Origin: GWF2-50-93 sp049297395
GTDB lineage: Bacteria > Verrucomicrobiota > Lentisphaeria > Victivallales > GWF2-50-93
DNA length: 5,501 bases
NCBI GenBank assembly: GCA_049297395.1
Contig: JBAQUG010000034.1
Coordinates: 1-5,501, forward strand
Direction of reading: 5' to 3'
Shown here: positions 1 to 5,501 of the stretch, piece after piece
How the letters are laid out: each line of letters begins with the position of its first letter
Position numbering within the stretch: position 1 is the first letter of the stretch
The notes under the pieces: generated by a model
Databases searched by the model: none
Told to the model about the DNA's origin: nothing
The model's input: only the letters and a program-made list of their open reading frames with translations
Program-made: the position numbers and the translations under genes

Positions 1-1517
1 GCGCAGATCAGATCGTCCAGCGTATATTTGTTCTTTTTGAACACCAGAAAGTCAATCGCAAGCAATGCGTCCGATGCATTTATCAGGCCGAACGCCTCGA
101 CAATTACAGTATAGAATTCGGCGCCTCCTCCGAGCCTGTCCAATCCTCGCTCAATACATTTGTCCAGGAATGACGACAGGAAAGGATTAGGGCGCTCCTG
201 CAAGGCTTTTCCCGTGTGAATCCGGTTATTCCTTATGCAATAGGCTGTAATTTCCCTGAGGTATTCCAGAAATTTCAGGCGCAAGCTCTCGAAGTCATTG
301 AAGCTGGAACCTGGCTCCGTCAGTAATTTTATCGGAACTGCCTTCATCAGCGGAGCTCCTTTGTTCAAGGCAAGCTCCAAAGGCAGAAGGAAATTGATGA
401 CGCCTCCCCACATATCGCTGATTTCACAGCCCTGTATGACCAGCCCCATGCAGCTGTTGGCGGCCCATTTATCGAGCTTCGCTTCCGGAACTCCCCTTTT
501 AGCAAGGGCCTTCCGGCATGCTATTTCACCATAGAAAGTAGGCTGTCCTTTGATAAATAATTCCGGAACGGTCAACTGGTCGAAGATATTCTGTGGAACC
601 CCATGGTGAATTCTCGCCGCCAGGATGGGAGAGGCGAAGTTATTGGCGGCAACAATCCTGATGATCATCTCGGTAAGCGGATTGCACAAATCTTCGCCAT
701 GCTTGTCAGTCCCTCCGAGGTTCACCGTGCAGGCAGCGTCGCCATATCTGTTCAACTTGGCGAAAAATCCATGCAGTATTTTTTCAAGATCGCTTTCGCT
801 GCATCCTGACTCAAGGCTCTTCCGGTAGAAAGGATAAAGGTACTGGTCAAAACGCCCGAGCGAAATGGATGCATCGCTATATTCTGAAACTCCAACCAGC
901 GAATGCACGAACCAGATGCTCTGCAACGCCTCATGGAAATTTCCCGCGGGCCTGCAGGGCATCCTGCTGCATATCCCTATCAGTTCATTCAGCAATCCCG
1001 AATGCGCATCATTTTCAGACAGCCTCTGCTGCAGCAATCCTGCGAAGCGGGCGGCATATTTCAGCAAGGCATCCATGGTGATTCCCATGGCTTCCAGATA
1101 ATTCCCTTCCTGCTTTCCTGCCCTGCTCCTGCATTTTGAAATTTCATCAATTATTCCGGCGATGCCGACATTTATCAGCTTCTCGTAGTCTATGCAGGTA
1201 TGCGCGGAAGTAAATCCGCCGAAGCAGTGGAAATCGCGTGACAACTCCTCTTCAGGAGATGCTGCAGCCGGCGAATTCTGCCTGGAACTGCTTCCCGATG
1301 AAACAAAAAATCTACTTAAGCTGCCCTCGTCTTCCTGTCTCCATCCGAAGTCTCCGGCGATCAGATCGCCATCGCTATAATACAAAGGCAGGTTTTCCAG
1401 GATATGCTCAAATATGCGGGCTTCGCGGACTGCCGCGGGAGAACCGGATGCTTCCGGAGAGGCTGCCGCCTCCCCGCGCAGGAGCGATATGATCTGCCAG
1501 TTCTTTGTCCTTGACAT
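1..1517 (-). CDS. Glycyl radical enzyme C (pyruvate formate-lyase-like), 3' end beyond the window
   Basis: The frame stays open for 505 codons and runs off the left edge. It starts at the ATG at 1515-1517; an in-frame TGA lies just upstream at 1527-1529 and an AAAGGA site precedes the ATG, so the start is firm. The product resembles the PFL domain of glycyl radical enzymes: GRFDQYLYPFY at about residues 221-231 and a GGTD motif at 268-271 followed by a G-E-D..N-x-LT pattern. The expected thiyl-radical site is NSCMGLVIQGC, with Cys356. It aligns without gaps with NSTCVEITPVGC of GRE B, including a second Cys eight residues later. The Glu two residues after the catalytic Cys in dehydratase/lyase-type GREs is Gly here (C-M-G). 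The glycyl-radical loop should lie about 320 residues further on, outside the window. Superfamily membership is secure; substrate and reaction are unknown. It follows GRE B and the four-helix-bundle gene on the same strand, probably co-transcribed. Confidence 0.88.
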   Translation of the reverse strand, partial: MSRTKNWQIISLLRGEAAASPEASGSPAAVREARIFEHILENLPLYYSDGDLIAGDFGWRQEDEGSLSRFFVSSGSSSRQNSPAAASPEEELSRDFHCFGGFTSAHTCIDYEKLINVGIAGIIDEISKCRSRAGKQEGNYLEAMGITMDALLKYAARFAGLLQQRLSENDAHSGLLNELIGICSRMPCRPAGNFHEALQSIWFVHSLVGVSEYSDASISLGRFDQYLYPFYRKSLESGCSESDLEKILHGFFAKLNRYGDAACTVNLGGTDKHGEDLCNPLTEMIIRIVAANNFASPILAARIHHGVPQNIFDQLTVPELFIKGQPTFYGEIACRKALAKRGVPEAKLDKWAANSCMGLVIQGCEISDMWGGVINFLLPLELALNKGAPLMKAVPIKLLTEPGSSFNDFESLRLKFLEYLREITAYCIRNNRIHTGKALQERPNPFLSSFLDKCIERGLDRLGGGAEFYTVIVEAFGLINASDALLAIDFLVFKKNKYTLDDLIC

Positions 1518-1521
1518 AATT

Positions 1522-1527
1522 TCCTTT
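1522..1527 (-). promoter_or_regulatory. Ribosome binding site of GRE C
   Basis: AAAGGA on the minus strand, four bases before the ATG at 1515-1517. The spacing is short but usable. It directly abuts the decamer array, and the same AAAGGAAATT context occurs before the four-helix-bundle gene. Confidence 0.65.
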
Positions 1528-1569
1528 CAATTGCAATCGACAGCAGTCGGTAGCTATCGATTGCTGTCG
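1526..1569. repeat. 44-bp array R2 of degenerate 10-bp units
   Basis: Read on the plus strand, this is four 10-bp units (1526-1535, 1536-1545, 1546-1555, 1556-1565) plus a GTCG tail. The consensus is roughly RTCGATTGCT, with W at the seventh base and the last base A or T. The first unit is the most degenerate and overlaps the GRE C ribosome binding site by two bases. The array starts 6 bases after the stop codon of the four-helix-bundle gene and fills the gap to GRE C. It has the same unit, orientation, length and GTCG tail as the array at 2341-2384. There are no unique spacers between units. Confidence 0.75.
1538..1569. other. 32-bp near-perfect palindrome inside array R2
   Basis: The two 16-base halves are complementary at 14 of 16 pairs, centred on TAGCTA at 1551-1556. 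The two imperfect pairs (1546/1561 and 1550/1557) are G with T on the plus strand. A plus-strand RNA could therefore pair throughout with G-U wobbles, while the gene-sense (minus) RNA would have two A-C mismatches. As a hairpin it would have a 13-pair stem with a 6-base loop. As DNA it could be a dyad binding site or form a cruciform. No U-run follows, so it is not an obvious intrinsic terminator. Confidence 0.6.
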
Positions 1570-1575
1570 GGTAAT

Positions 1576-2319
1576 TTACTCTTTGCAATCCACTATTCCG
1601 CGGCAGGCCGGGTATTCCGTGCATCCCCAGAAAGACTTGTTGCCGTTGCGTGTTTTACGCAACCGCATCTGGGCGCCGCATTGAGGGCATTTCGGAGACT
1701 CTGCCGGAATACCTTCCTGTTTTGTCCTTGCCTCGCTGCGGGCCGTGCTCATTTTTTCGCGGAACCCGCCATTGGCCGTGAATTCATCTCCAATGTTCTT
1801 CATGTATTTGTCCATCATGTTGAGAATACGGGATATGAGGATCAGCAGCGTATTTGCCCGTACGATATCATCGTCAGAAGTTAATTCCCGTTCAAACTTA
1901 CGATATTGCGCCATGATATGCAGGCAAATGCCGCGGTTTATGTCGTTTCCGTAATCTGGTGGATCCAGGCGCACCCCATATACACTCTGAGCCTCCTCGC
2001 TTTCCATTTGCCATGGAGCCTGCCACTTCAACATGAGCCACTTGTTGTAGTCATCCCGTAATTCACATAGACTTGCCCGTGCCACATCTAGAAGCTGTAT
2101 TGCGGTGGAATATGATGTCATCAGCCGCTCCGAACCTTCTGCGAAATTCCGGCTACCCGAACGCGCCGCATGTGTCATTTGCGCAAAGGTGCGCCCTCCC
2201 GGATCGTTTTGCAGGCTTAGGAATCGATTGCAGAAATGACTCGTTCCCAATTCCACCACGTTAGCCAGGATGAAGGCGTCCAAGTACCGGTATCCCGCAG
2301 ATTTTCTGAAGAGATCCAT
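1576..2319 (-). CDS. Four-helix-bundle protein with suffix domain and C-terminal C4 zinc finger
   Basis: A complete 247-residue protein in two parts. Residues about 1-195 match the four-helix-bundle family related to the 23S rRNA intervening-sequence (S23) proteins. The signature around residues 47-62 reads QMTHAARSGSRNFAEG, followed by LLDVARASLCELRDDY at 76-91, a helix with NTLLILISRILNMMDKYMK at about 156-174, and GGFREKM at 184-190. This layout is the 'four helix bundle suffix' subgroup. Residues 211-239 form a topoisomerase-type C4 zinc ribbon: CPQC at 211-214, FWGC ending at Cys233, and YPAC ending at Cys239. The finger suggests nucleic-acid binding; the bundle is usually an oligomerising or RNA/protein-binding module. 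No catalytic motif, signal peptide or membrane segment is seen. The start is supported by AAAGGA seven bases upstream. It sits between two GRE genes and two decamer arrays, with no obvious role in GRE chemistry. The function is unknown. Confidence 0.85.
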   Translation of the reverse strand: MDLFRKSAGYRYLDAFILANVVELGTSHFCNRFLSLQNDPGGRTFAQMTHAARSGSRNFAEGSERLMTSYSTAIQLLDVARASLCELRDDYNKWLMLKWQAPWQMESEEAQSVYGVRLDPPDYGNDINRGICLHIMAQYRKFERELTSDDDIVRANTLLILISRILNMMDKYMKNIGDEFTANGGFREKMSTARSEARTKQEGIPAESPKCPQCGAQMRLRKTRNGNKSFWGCTEYPACRGIVDCKE

Positions 2320-2326
2320 GGAAATT

Positions 2327-2332
2327 TCCTTT
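2327..2332 (-). promoter_or_regulatory. Ribosome binding site of the four-helix-bundle gene
   Basis: AAAGGA on the minus strand, seven bases before the ATG at 2317-2319, within an A/T-rich leader that separates it from array R1. It supports the chosen start. Confidence 0.7.
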
Positions 2333-2340
2333 TATTTAAT

Positions 2341-2384
2341 GTCGGTTGCTGTCGAGAGCTGCCGATTGCTATCGATAGCAGTCG
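2341..2384. repeat. 44-bp array R1 of degenerate 10-bp units
   Basis: Read on the plus strand, this is four 10-bp units (2341-2350, 2351-2360, 2361-2370, 2371-2380) plus a GTCG tail. They fit the same RTCGATTGCT-like consensus as the array at 1526-1569. It starts two bases after the stop codon of GRE B and ends 8 bases before the ribosome binding site of the four-helix-bundle gene. Phase, length and orientation equal those of R2, but unit-by-unit identity is only partial, so the two are related arrays rather than exact copies. Confidence 0.75.
2363..2384. other. 22-bp near-perfect palindrome inside array R1
   Basis: Ten of eleven pairs are complementary. The core TGCTATCGATAGCA at 2367-2380 is a perfect 14-base palindrome. 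The single imperfect pair (2366/2381) is T with G on the plus strand, the same kind of exception as in the R2 palindrome. It may be a dyad protein-binding site or a stem in RNA, although the perfect core leaves little room for a loop. Confidence 0.6.
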
Positions 2385-2386
2385 CT

Positions 2387-4525
2387 TCACAATTCCCGAT
2401 ATTCCGTCCTCAGCATCACTTCCTCTTTCATTTCCGGCGAGAGCCTTGTAAAATAATCCGTGTATCCGCCGATCCTGACGACGAGATCCCTGTATTGTTC
2501 AGGATTCTTTTTCGCCTCCTCCAGCGTTTTGCGGCTTATCACATTGATCTGGGTTTCAAATCCACCTCTTTTGAGAAAGGTGGCTATTAATGCGTAAAGC
2601 CTTTTCACCGCTTCAGGCGAATCAAAAAGCTCACCTGAGAATTTCATATTGTATGCGAGCCCTCCGATAAGGAACGAATGATCCCAGGACGTTGCCGAAA
2701 GGATTGAAGATGTCGGACCGTTCTTTTCTCTTCCCTGGGCAGGCCCGCCACCGTCCGCGAATGGAAGCCCCTTCCTCCTTCCATCAGGCGTTGCTCCGCA
2801 CTCGGATCCCAGGCGTTCATGCATGATCCAGCAGAATGCTCCAGGAATAAAATGGGTTTTCCCCGGATTCACCTTGTGTCTTCCGCATTCTTTCTTTATG
2901 AAATCCGCTGTCCTGTGGACGATGCTGTCGACATTTCCGCAGTTGTTCCCATATTTCTCATAGTTGTCGAGAAAGCGGAGCCTGACATTTTCCTGTCCCT
3001 TGAAGTCTGAATCCAGAATCTTCTTTAGTCCGCTGAAATCCATGTTTTTACTTATGAAAACCTCGTTATGGATGACATGCAGGGCATCTGCGAGATTCGC
3101 AACCCCCACAAAGGAACACTCTATCCAATTCACATCGGCTCCACCATTGTCGATGTCGCGTCCAGACTCGATACAGCTTTTTGTAAAAACACTCTGGAGC
3201 GGTTTCCCGCCATATTTTCTTCTCCCGTCACGGGTTTTGTTCTCAGTAGCGGCAGCCGACTTTATCTTTTCCCCGAGACGTTTGTAATACGAGGAGAGGA
3301 ATGATTCAAAGCTCCGCGCCGGTTTTGACGCCGAAGCCTGTACATCGATCTCATCAAGGAGGATCTTGCACAGGCTGAAGTACGGGGAGGCGACCCACAC
3401 GTTGCTGCAGCCTACCGGCGTAATCTCGACGCAGGTGGAATTTATATAGTTGCACGCCTGCTTCCGGTTTAGTCCATAAGACTTGAGCCCCTTCTGAATG
3501 ATTTTGTCTCCGAAGAAGGCAGGAGTAGAATATCCTTTTGAAATAAGTTCCGCCGCATGCATGCTGAGCGATTCAGGAGTTCCTTCATGCCAGCAGATCC
3601 CAACCGTCGGATATACGAGCTTTGTCCGCCTGAGCGCTTCCAGGGAAAGATAGGAAAGATCATTTGTCACATCCCTGCCCTCGGCATCTGTCCCTCCAGC
3701 CATGACAGAAACAGCACCTCCGTCAGCAACAAAATTGTTGATCAATATGTAAAGGCATTCTATGAGGTTCAAAGCTTTCTCCTTTGAGAGAATACCTTTT
3801 TTAACGTCTGCGTTATAAAAACCTATGAGTTCCCTGTCAAGATGGCCGGGAACGACAAGTCCCGCATTATCGGAATAGGAAATTCCCATGTCGACAAACC
3901 AGATCAGCTGGATTGCGTCACGGTATGTCTTTGGCGGTTCTGTCTGTGTGCGCCCACAGGAATCAACCATCTCCACGAGTTCCTTCTTCCGCCATTCAGG
4001 AGCTTTTAGCATTGCCTTTTCAGCTGCGAGTTTCGCATTTTCGATCATGTCGGACAATCCTTCAACAGCAAAGATGAAAGACTGGTACGTTTTTCTTGTC
4101 TCGCCTGAAGATGATTTCAATTTTTTCTTCAGTTCCGAAAGAATTCCCTTTATCCCAACCTTGAAGATCCTTGACATGTCCATGGCGCAGTGTCCGGTCT
4201 GTCCGCCGGGCCACTTGTAGTTTGAAAGATATTTCTCGGATTCGGATATTTCCGGTTTCGAATATTTGTAGTCTTCAAAAGAGACTCTTCCGGCAAGAAG
4301 TTCGAGCTCATCGGTTTCAAACTTGATATTCTGCAGTCTTGCCTTTGTCCTCATTCCCATCCGGAGCTGCCAGGACTTTACATTCTCGGTCTTCCTGATG
4401 ACCTCGGCGTCCACGACGGCCTTCCAGTTAGGGAAATTGCCCCAAACGGCCTTCCTGTCGAGGCATCTTTCGCGGAGGATCGAGATCCTTTCGGAGATTG
4501 CAGGCATTTTTATTGAAATACTCAT
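2387..4525 (-). CDS. Glycyl radical enzyme B (pyruvate formate-lyase-like), complete
   Basis: A complete 712-residue glycyl radical enzyme, somewhat shorter than the common 760-850 residues. The PFL domain shows TGHCAMD at about 110-116, VPGHLDRELIGFY in the middle, GGTD at 277-280 and the thiyl site NSTCVEIT with Cys365 and Glu367. The glycyl-radical part has ATPDGR around Asp581 and the loop VRIGGYTDYF, where Gly687 is the expected radical-bearing residue, 25 residues from the end. In the family a radical-SAM activase puts the radical on this Gly; it passes to the Cys, which attacks the substrate. The C-X-E pattern is shared with dehydratase/lyase-type members rather than true PFL, which has Cys-Cys; the substrate is not identifiable. 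The protein ends RTEYREL, three residues past the usual RTEY end. Lysine is about 8.6% of residues, against about 3.7% in A and 4.6% in C, so it may have a different history. It is cytosolic, with no targeting signal. Confidence 0.93.
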   Translation of the reverse strand: MSISIKMPAISERISILRERCLDRKAVWGNFPNWKAVVDAEVIRKTENVKSWQLRMGMRTKARLQNIKFETDELELLAGRVSFEDYKYSKPEISESEKYLSNYKWPGGQTGHCAMDMSRIFKVGIKGILSELKKKLKSSSGETRKTYQSFIFAVEGLSDMIENAKLAAEKAMLKAPEWRKKELVEMVDSCGRTQTEPPKTYRDAIQLIWFVDMGISYSDNAGLVVPGHLDRELIGFYNADVKKGILSKEKALNLIECLYILINNFVADGGAVSVMAGGTDAEGRDVTNDLSYLSLEALRRTKLVYPTVGICWHEGTPESLSMHAAELISKGYSTPAFFGDKIIQKGLKSYGLNRKQACNYINSTCVEITPVGCSNVWVASPYFSLCKILLDEIDVQASASKPARSFESFLSSYYKRLGEKIKSAAATENKTRDGRRKYGGKPLQSVFTKSCIESGRDIDNGGADVNWIECSFVGVANLADALHVIHNEVFISKNMDFSGLKKILDSDFKGQENVRLRFLDNYEKYGNNCGNVDSIVHRTADFIKKECGRHKVNPGKTHFIPGAFCWIMHERLGSECGATPDGRRKGLPFADGGGPAQGREKNGPTSSILSATSWDHSFLIGGLAYNMKFSGELFDSPEAVKRLYALIATFLKRGGFETQINVISRKTLEEAKKNPEQYRDLVVRIGGYTDYFTRLSPEMKEEVMLRTEYREL

Positions 4526-4536
4526 GATATTTTATT

Positions 4537-4543
4537 CTCCCTT
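4537..4543 (-). promoter_or_regulatory. Ribosome binding site of GRE B
   Basis: AAGGGAG on the minus strand, 11 bases before the ATG at 4523-4525. The spacing is long but acceptable. The next in-frame Met (codon 7) has no such site, so the first ATG is preferred. The rest of the 78-bp gap to GRE A (4544-4603) shows no promoter, terminator or decamer repeat that I can recognise. Confidence 0.6.
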
Positions 4544-4603
4544 AATGCTTTCCAATGTTGCTTCACTATTTCCTAAAATGTTTATCTTGTTGAATGTCCT
4601 AAA

Positions 4604-5501
4604 TCAGTATTCCGTCCGGCTGATAAGTTCCGTCTGCTCATCTGGCGACAATGACGTGAAATATTCGCTGAACCCGTACATCCGCACGCACAATGAACGA
4701 TAATTCCCTGGTCTGGCGGCGGCGGCTTCAAGCGTCTTCCTGTCGGCAACCGAGAAACCTACATGTATGCCGCCTGAACGGAAAAATGTTGTCAGCAAAT
4801 CGCCGATGATTTCCGGACGTATGGGAGAACCGAACTTTATGTTCAGGCCACCCATCATAGTTTTGCTTAGAGGGAGGCAGGTCACACTTTTCATCAGCGA
4901 GGTGACGCCCGACTTATCCGCACCGTATACAGGAGATTGGTTTTCGCTGACAGGTTCCCCGCCCAGACGTCCATCCGGCGTGGCGGGCAATGCCCTCCCC
5001 CAGCCATGATGCTGGTCGAGTGAATAAAATCCAGCCAGCATGATTTGCCGCGCCGGAGTTTCGAATGAATATAGGGTGTCCAGCAGCATGTTGCCGATTT
5101 CCGAGGCAAGCTGGTCTGCGGACGGATCACCGTTGCCGAATTTCGGGGCATCCTGGAGTATCTCATGCCGCAGCAGGGGCTCGTCCCTGAAATCATTCCG
5201 TACTATCTCCATGAAATGCCGCAGGGGAAAACGCCGTTCCTCGAATACAATCTTTTTTATGGCGGCCAGGGAATCTACGACGGTCGCGATACCGCCCAGA
5301 TAATGGTTCTGCGGACGGTAGCGGACTCCTCCGTTGATGTAGTCCGAGCAGTCCCTGACGCAATCGGAGAGCAGCAGCGATTCGAAATGGAACGCCCTGG
5401 GAAAACGTCTGTCGATGGTTTTGCTGTTGGCCTCGACGCTTTCTGCAAGGAATTTCATGCACTGGCCGGCAAAGGCATTTTTCAGTTCATCAAAGGAGGA
5501 A
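4604..5501 (-). CDS. Glycyl radical enzyme A (pyruvate formate-lyase-like), 5' end beyond the window
   Basis: The frame is open from the right edge to the TGA at 4604-4606, giving 298 visible residues. The Met at 5456-5458 is internal: in-frame codons continue upstream to the edge and the part seen is only the C-terminal portion of a GRE. Recognisable elements are FGNGDPSADQLASEI, PATPDGRLGGEP (Asp at visible residue 176) and the glycyl-radical loop VRMYGFSEYF, with the expected radical Gly at visible residue 276, coded at 4673-4675. The protein ends SRTEY, the usual family terminus. The residue after the radical Gly is Phe instead of the common Tyr, a mild change. The catalytic Cys should lie roughly 45 residues beyond the window, judging by the 322-residue Cys-Gly distance in GRE B. 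Membership is secure; substrate and full length cannot be read here. It is the most upstream gene visible, 78 bases before GRE B, so the two are probably one transcript. Confidence 0.9.
   Translation of the reverse strand, partial: SSFDELKNAFAGQCMKFLAESVEANSKTIDRRFPRAFHFESLLLSDCVRDCSDYINGGVRYRPQNHYLGGIATVVDSLAAIKKIVFEERRFPLRHFMEIVRNDFRDEPLLRHEILQDAPKFGNGDPSADQLASEIGNMLLDTLYSFETPARQIMLAGFYSLDQHHGWGRALPATPDGRLGGEPVSENQSPVYGADKSGVTSLMKSVTCLPLSKTMMGGLNIKFGSPIRPEIIGDLLTTFFRSGGIHVGFSVADRKTLEAAAARPGNYRSLCVRMYGFSEYFTSLSPDEQTELISRTEY

Larger units (their letters stand above)
1526..2384 (-). other. Candidate repeat-bounded cassette carrying the four-helix-bundle gene
   Basis: The interval holds one gene bounded on each side by a 44-bp array of the same 10-bp unit in the same orientation. 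It sits between two GRE genes transcribed in the same direction, and the other GRE junction visible here (4526-4603) has no such repeat. This arrangement suggests a small inserted unit. Nothing inside encodes a transposase, recombinase or reverse transcriptase, and I see no clear target-site duplication. Movement, if any, would need functions supplied elsewhere. The boundary call is inference from the repeats. Confidence 0.35.

Noticed and set aside
1538..1569. Rho-independent terminator after the four-helix-bundle gene
   Set aside because: The stem is imperfect in the sense transcript and is followed by the GRE C ribosome binding site, not a U-run.
1414..1884. 156-codon plus-strand open frame
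   Set aside because: It crosses the GRE C start, array R2 and the end of the four-helix-bundle gene on the opposite strand; its sequence has no recognisable domain.
1576..2319. Diversity-generating retroelement accessory protein (Avd)
   Set aside because: The bundle fold is related, but there is no reverse transcriptase or template/variable repeat pair in the window, and the suffix and zinc finger fit another subgroup.
1576..2319. rRNA intervening-sequence protein lying inside a 23S gene
   Set aside because: No rRNA sequence flanks it; both neighbours are protein-coding GREs.
1526..2384. CRISPR arrays
   Set aside because: The units are contiguous degenerate 10-mers with no spacers, and no cas gene is near.
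2387..4525. Calling GRE B pyruvate formate-lyase (pflB) or choline TMA-lyase (cutC)
   Set aside because: It has Cys-Val-Glu, not the Cys-Cys of PFL, and is shorter than CutC; substrate-specific residues could not be assigned by eye.
4526..4603. A and B as one gene split by a frameshift
   Set aside because: A ends with a normal family terminus including the glycyl-radical loop, and B begins its own complete enzyme after a ribosome binding site.
5456..5458. ATG as a true start of GRE A
   Set aside because: The frame stays open to the window edge, and the protein from this Met would lack the N-terminal and catalytic-Cys parts.

Overview
The window reads as part of a minus-strand operon of an anaerobic bacterium. 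Every supported gene lies on the minus strand, so transcription runs from position 5501 toward 1. In that order the genes are: (A) the C-terminal part of a pyruvate formate-lyase-type glycyl radical enzyme (GRE), cut by the right edge; (B) a complete 712-residue GRE; (H) a 247-residue four-helix-bundle protein with a C-terminal topoisomerase-type zinc finger; and (C) the first 505 residues of a third GRE, cut by the left edge. The three GREs are clearly divergent paralogues. Enzymes of this superfamily are oxygen-sensitive and need a radical-SAM activase, and none is visible here.

Taxonomy is an inference. Several different GREs in tandem, a 'four helix bundle suffix'-type protein and roughly 50% GC fit a gut or sediment anaerobe of the PVC group, for example Lentisphaerota (Victivallis-like). 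Bacteroidota or Planctomycetota are not excluded.

Layout: 4604-5501 holds GRE A (glycyl-radical loop and normal C-terminus, catalytic-Cys half missing). 4526-4603 is a 78-bp gap with the ribosome binding site of B and nothing else I recognise. 2387-4525 is GRE B with Cys365-X-Glu367 and Gly687. 2341-2384 is a 44-bp array of degenerate 10-bp units. 1576-2319 is the four-helix-bundle/zinc-finger gene. 1526-1569 is a second 44-bp array with the same 10-bp unit, orientation and phase. 1-1517 is GRE C, whose predicted catalytic Cys356 lacks the Glu at +2.

The GREs probably serve one or more radical lyase, dehydratase or decarboxylase reactions on an unknown substrate. The most unusual part is 1526-2384. 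Two matched decamer arrays fill the gaps on both sides of the four-helix-bundle gene, beginning 2 and 6 bases after the preceding stop codons and ending at or near the next ribosome binding site. Each array contains a near-perfect palindrome. This looks like a compact gene-plus-repeat cassette inserted between two metabolic genes. Its mobility or regulatory role is a hypothesis, not something the sequence proves.
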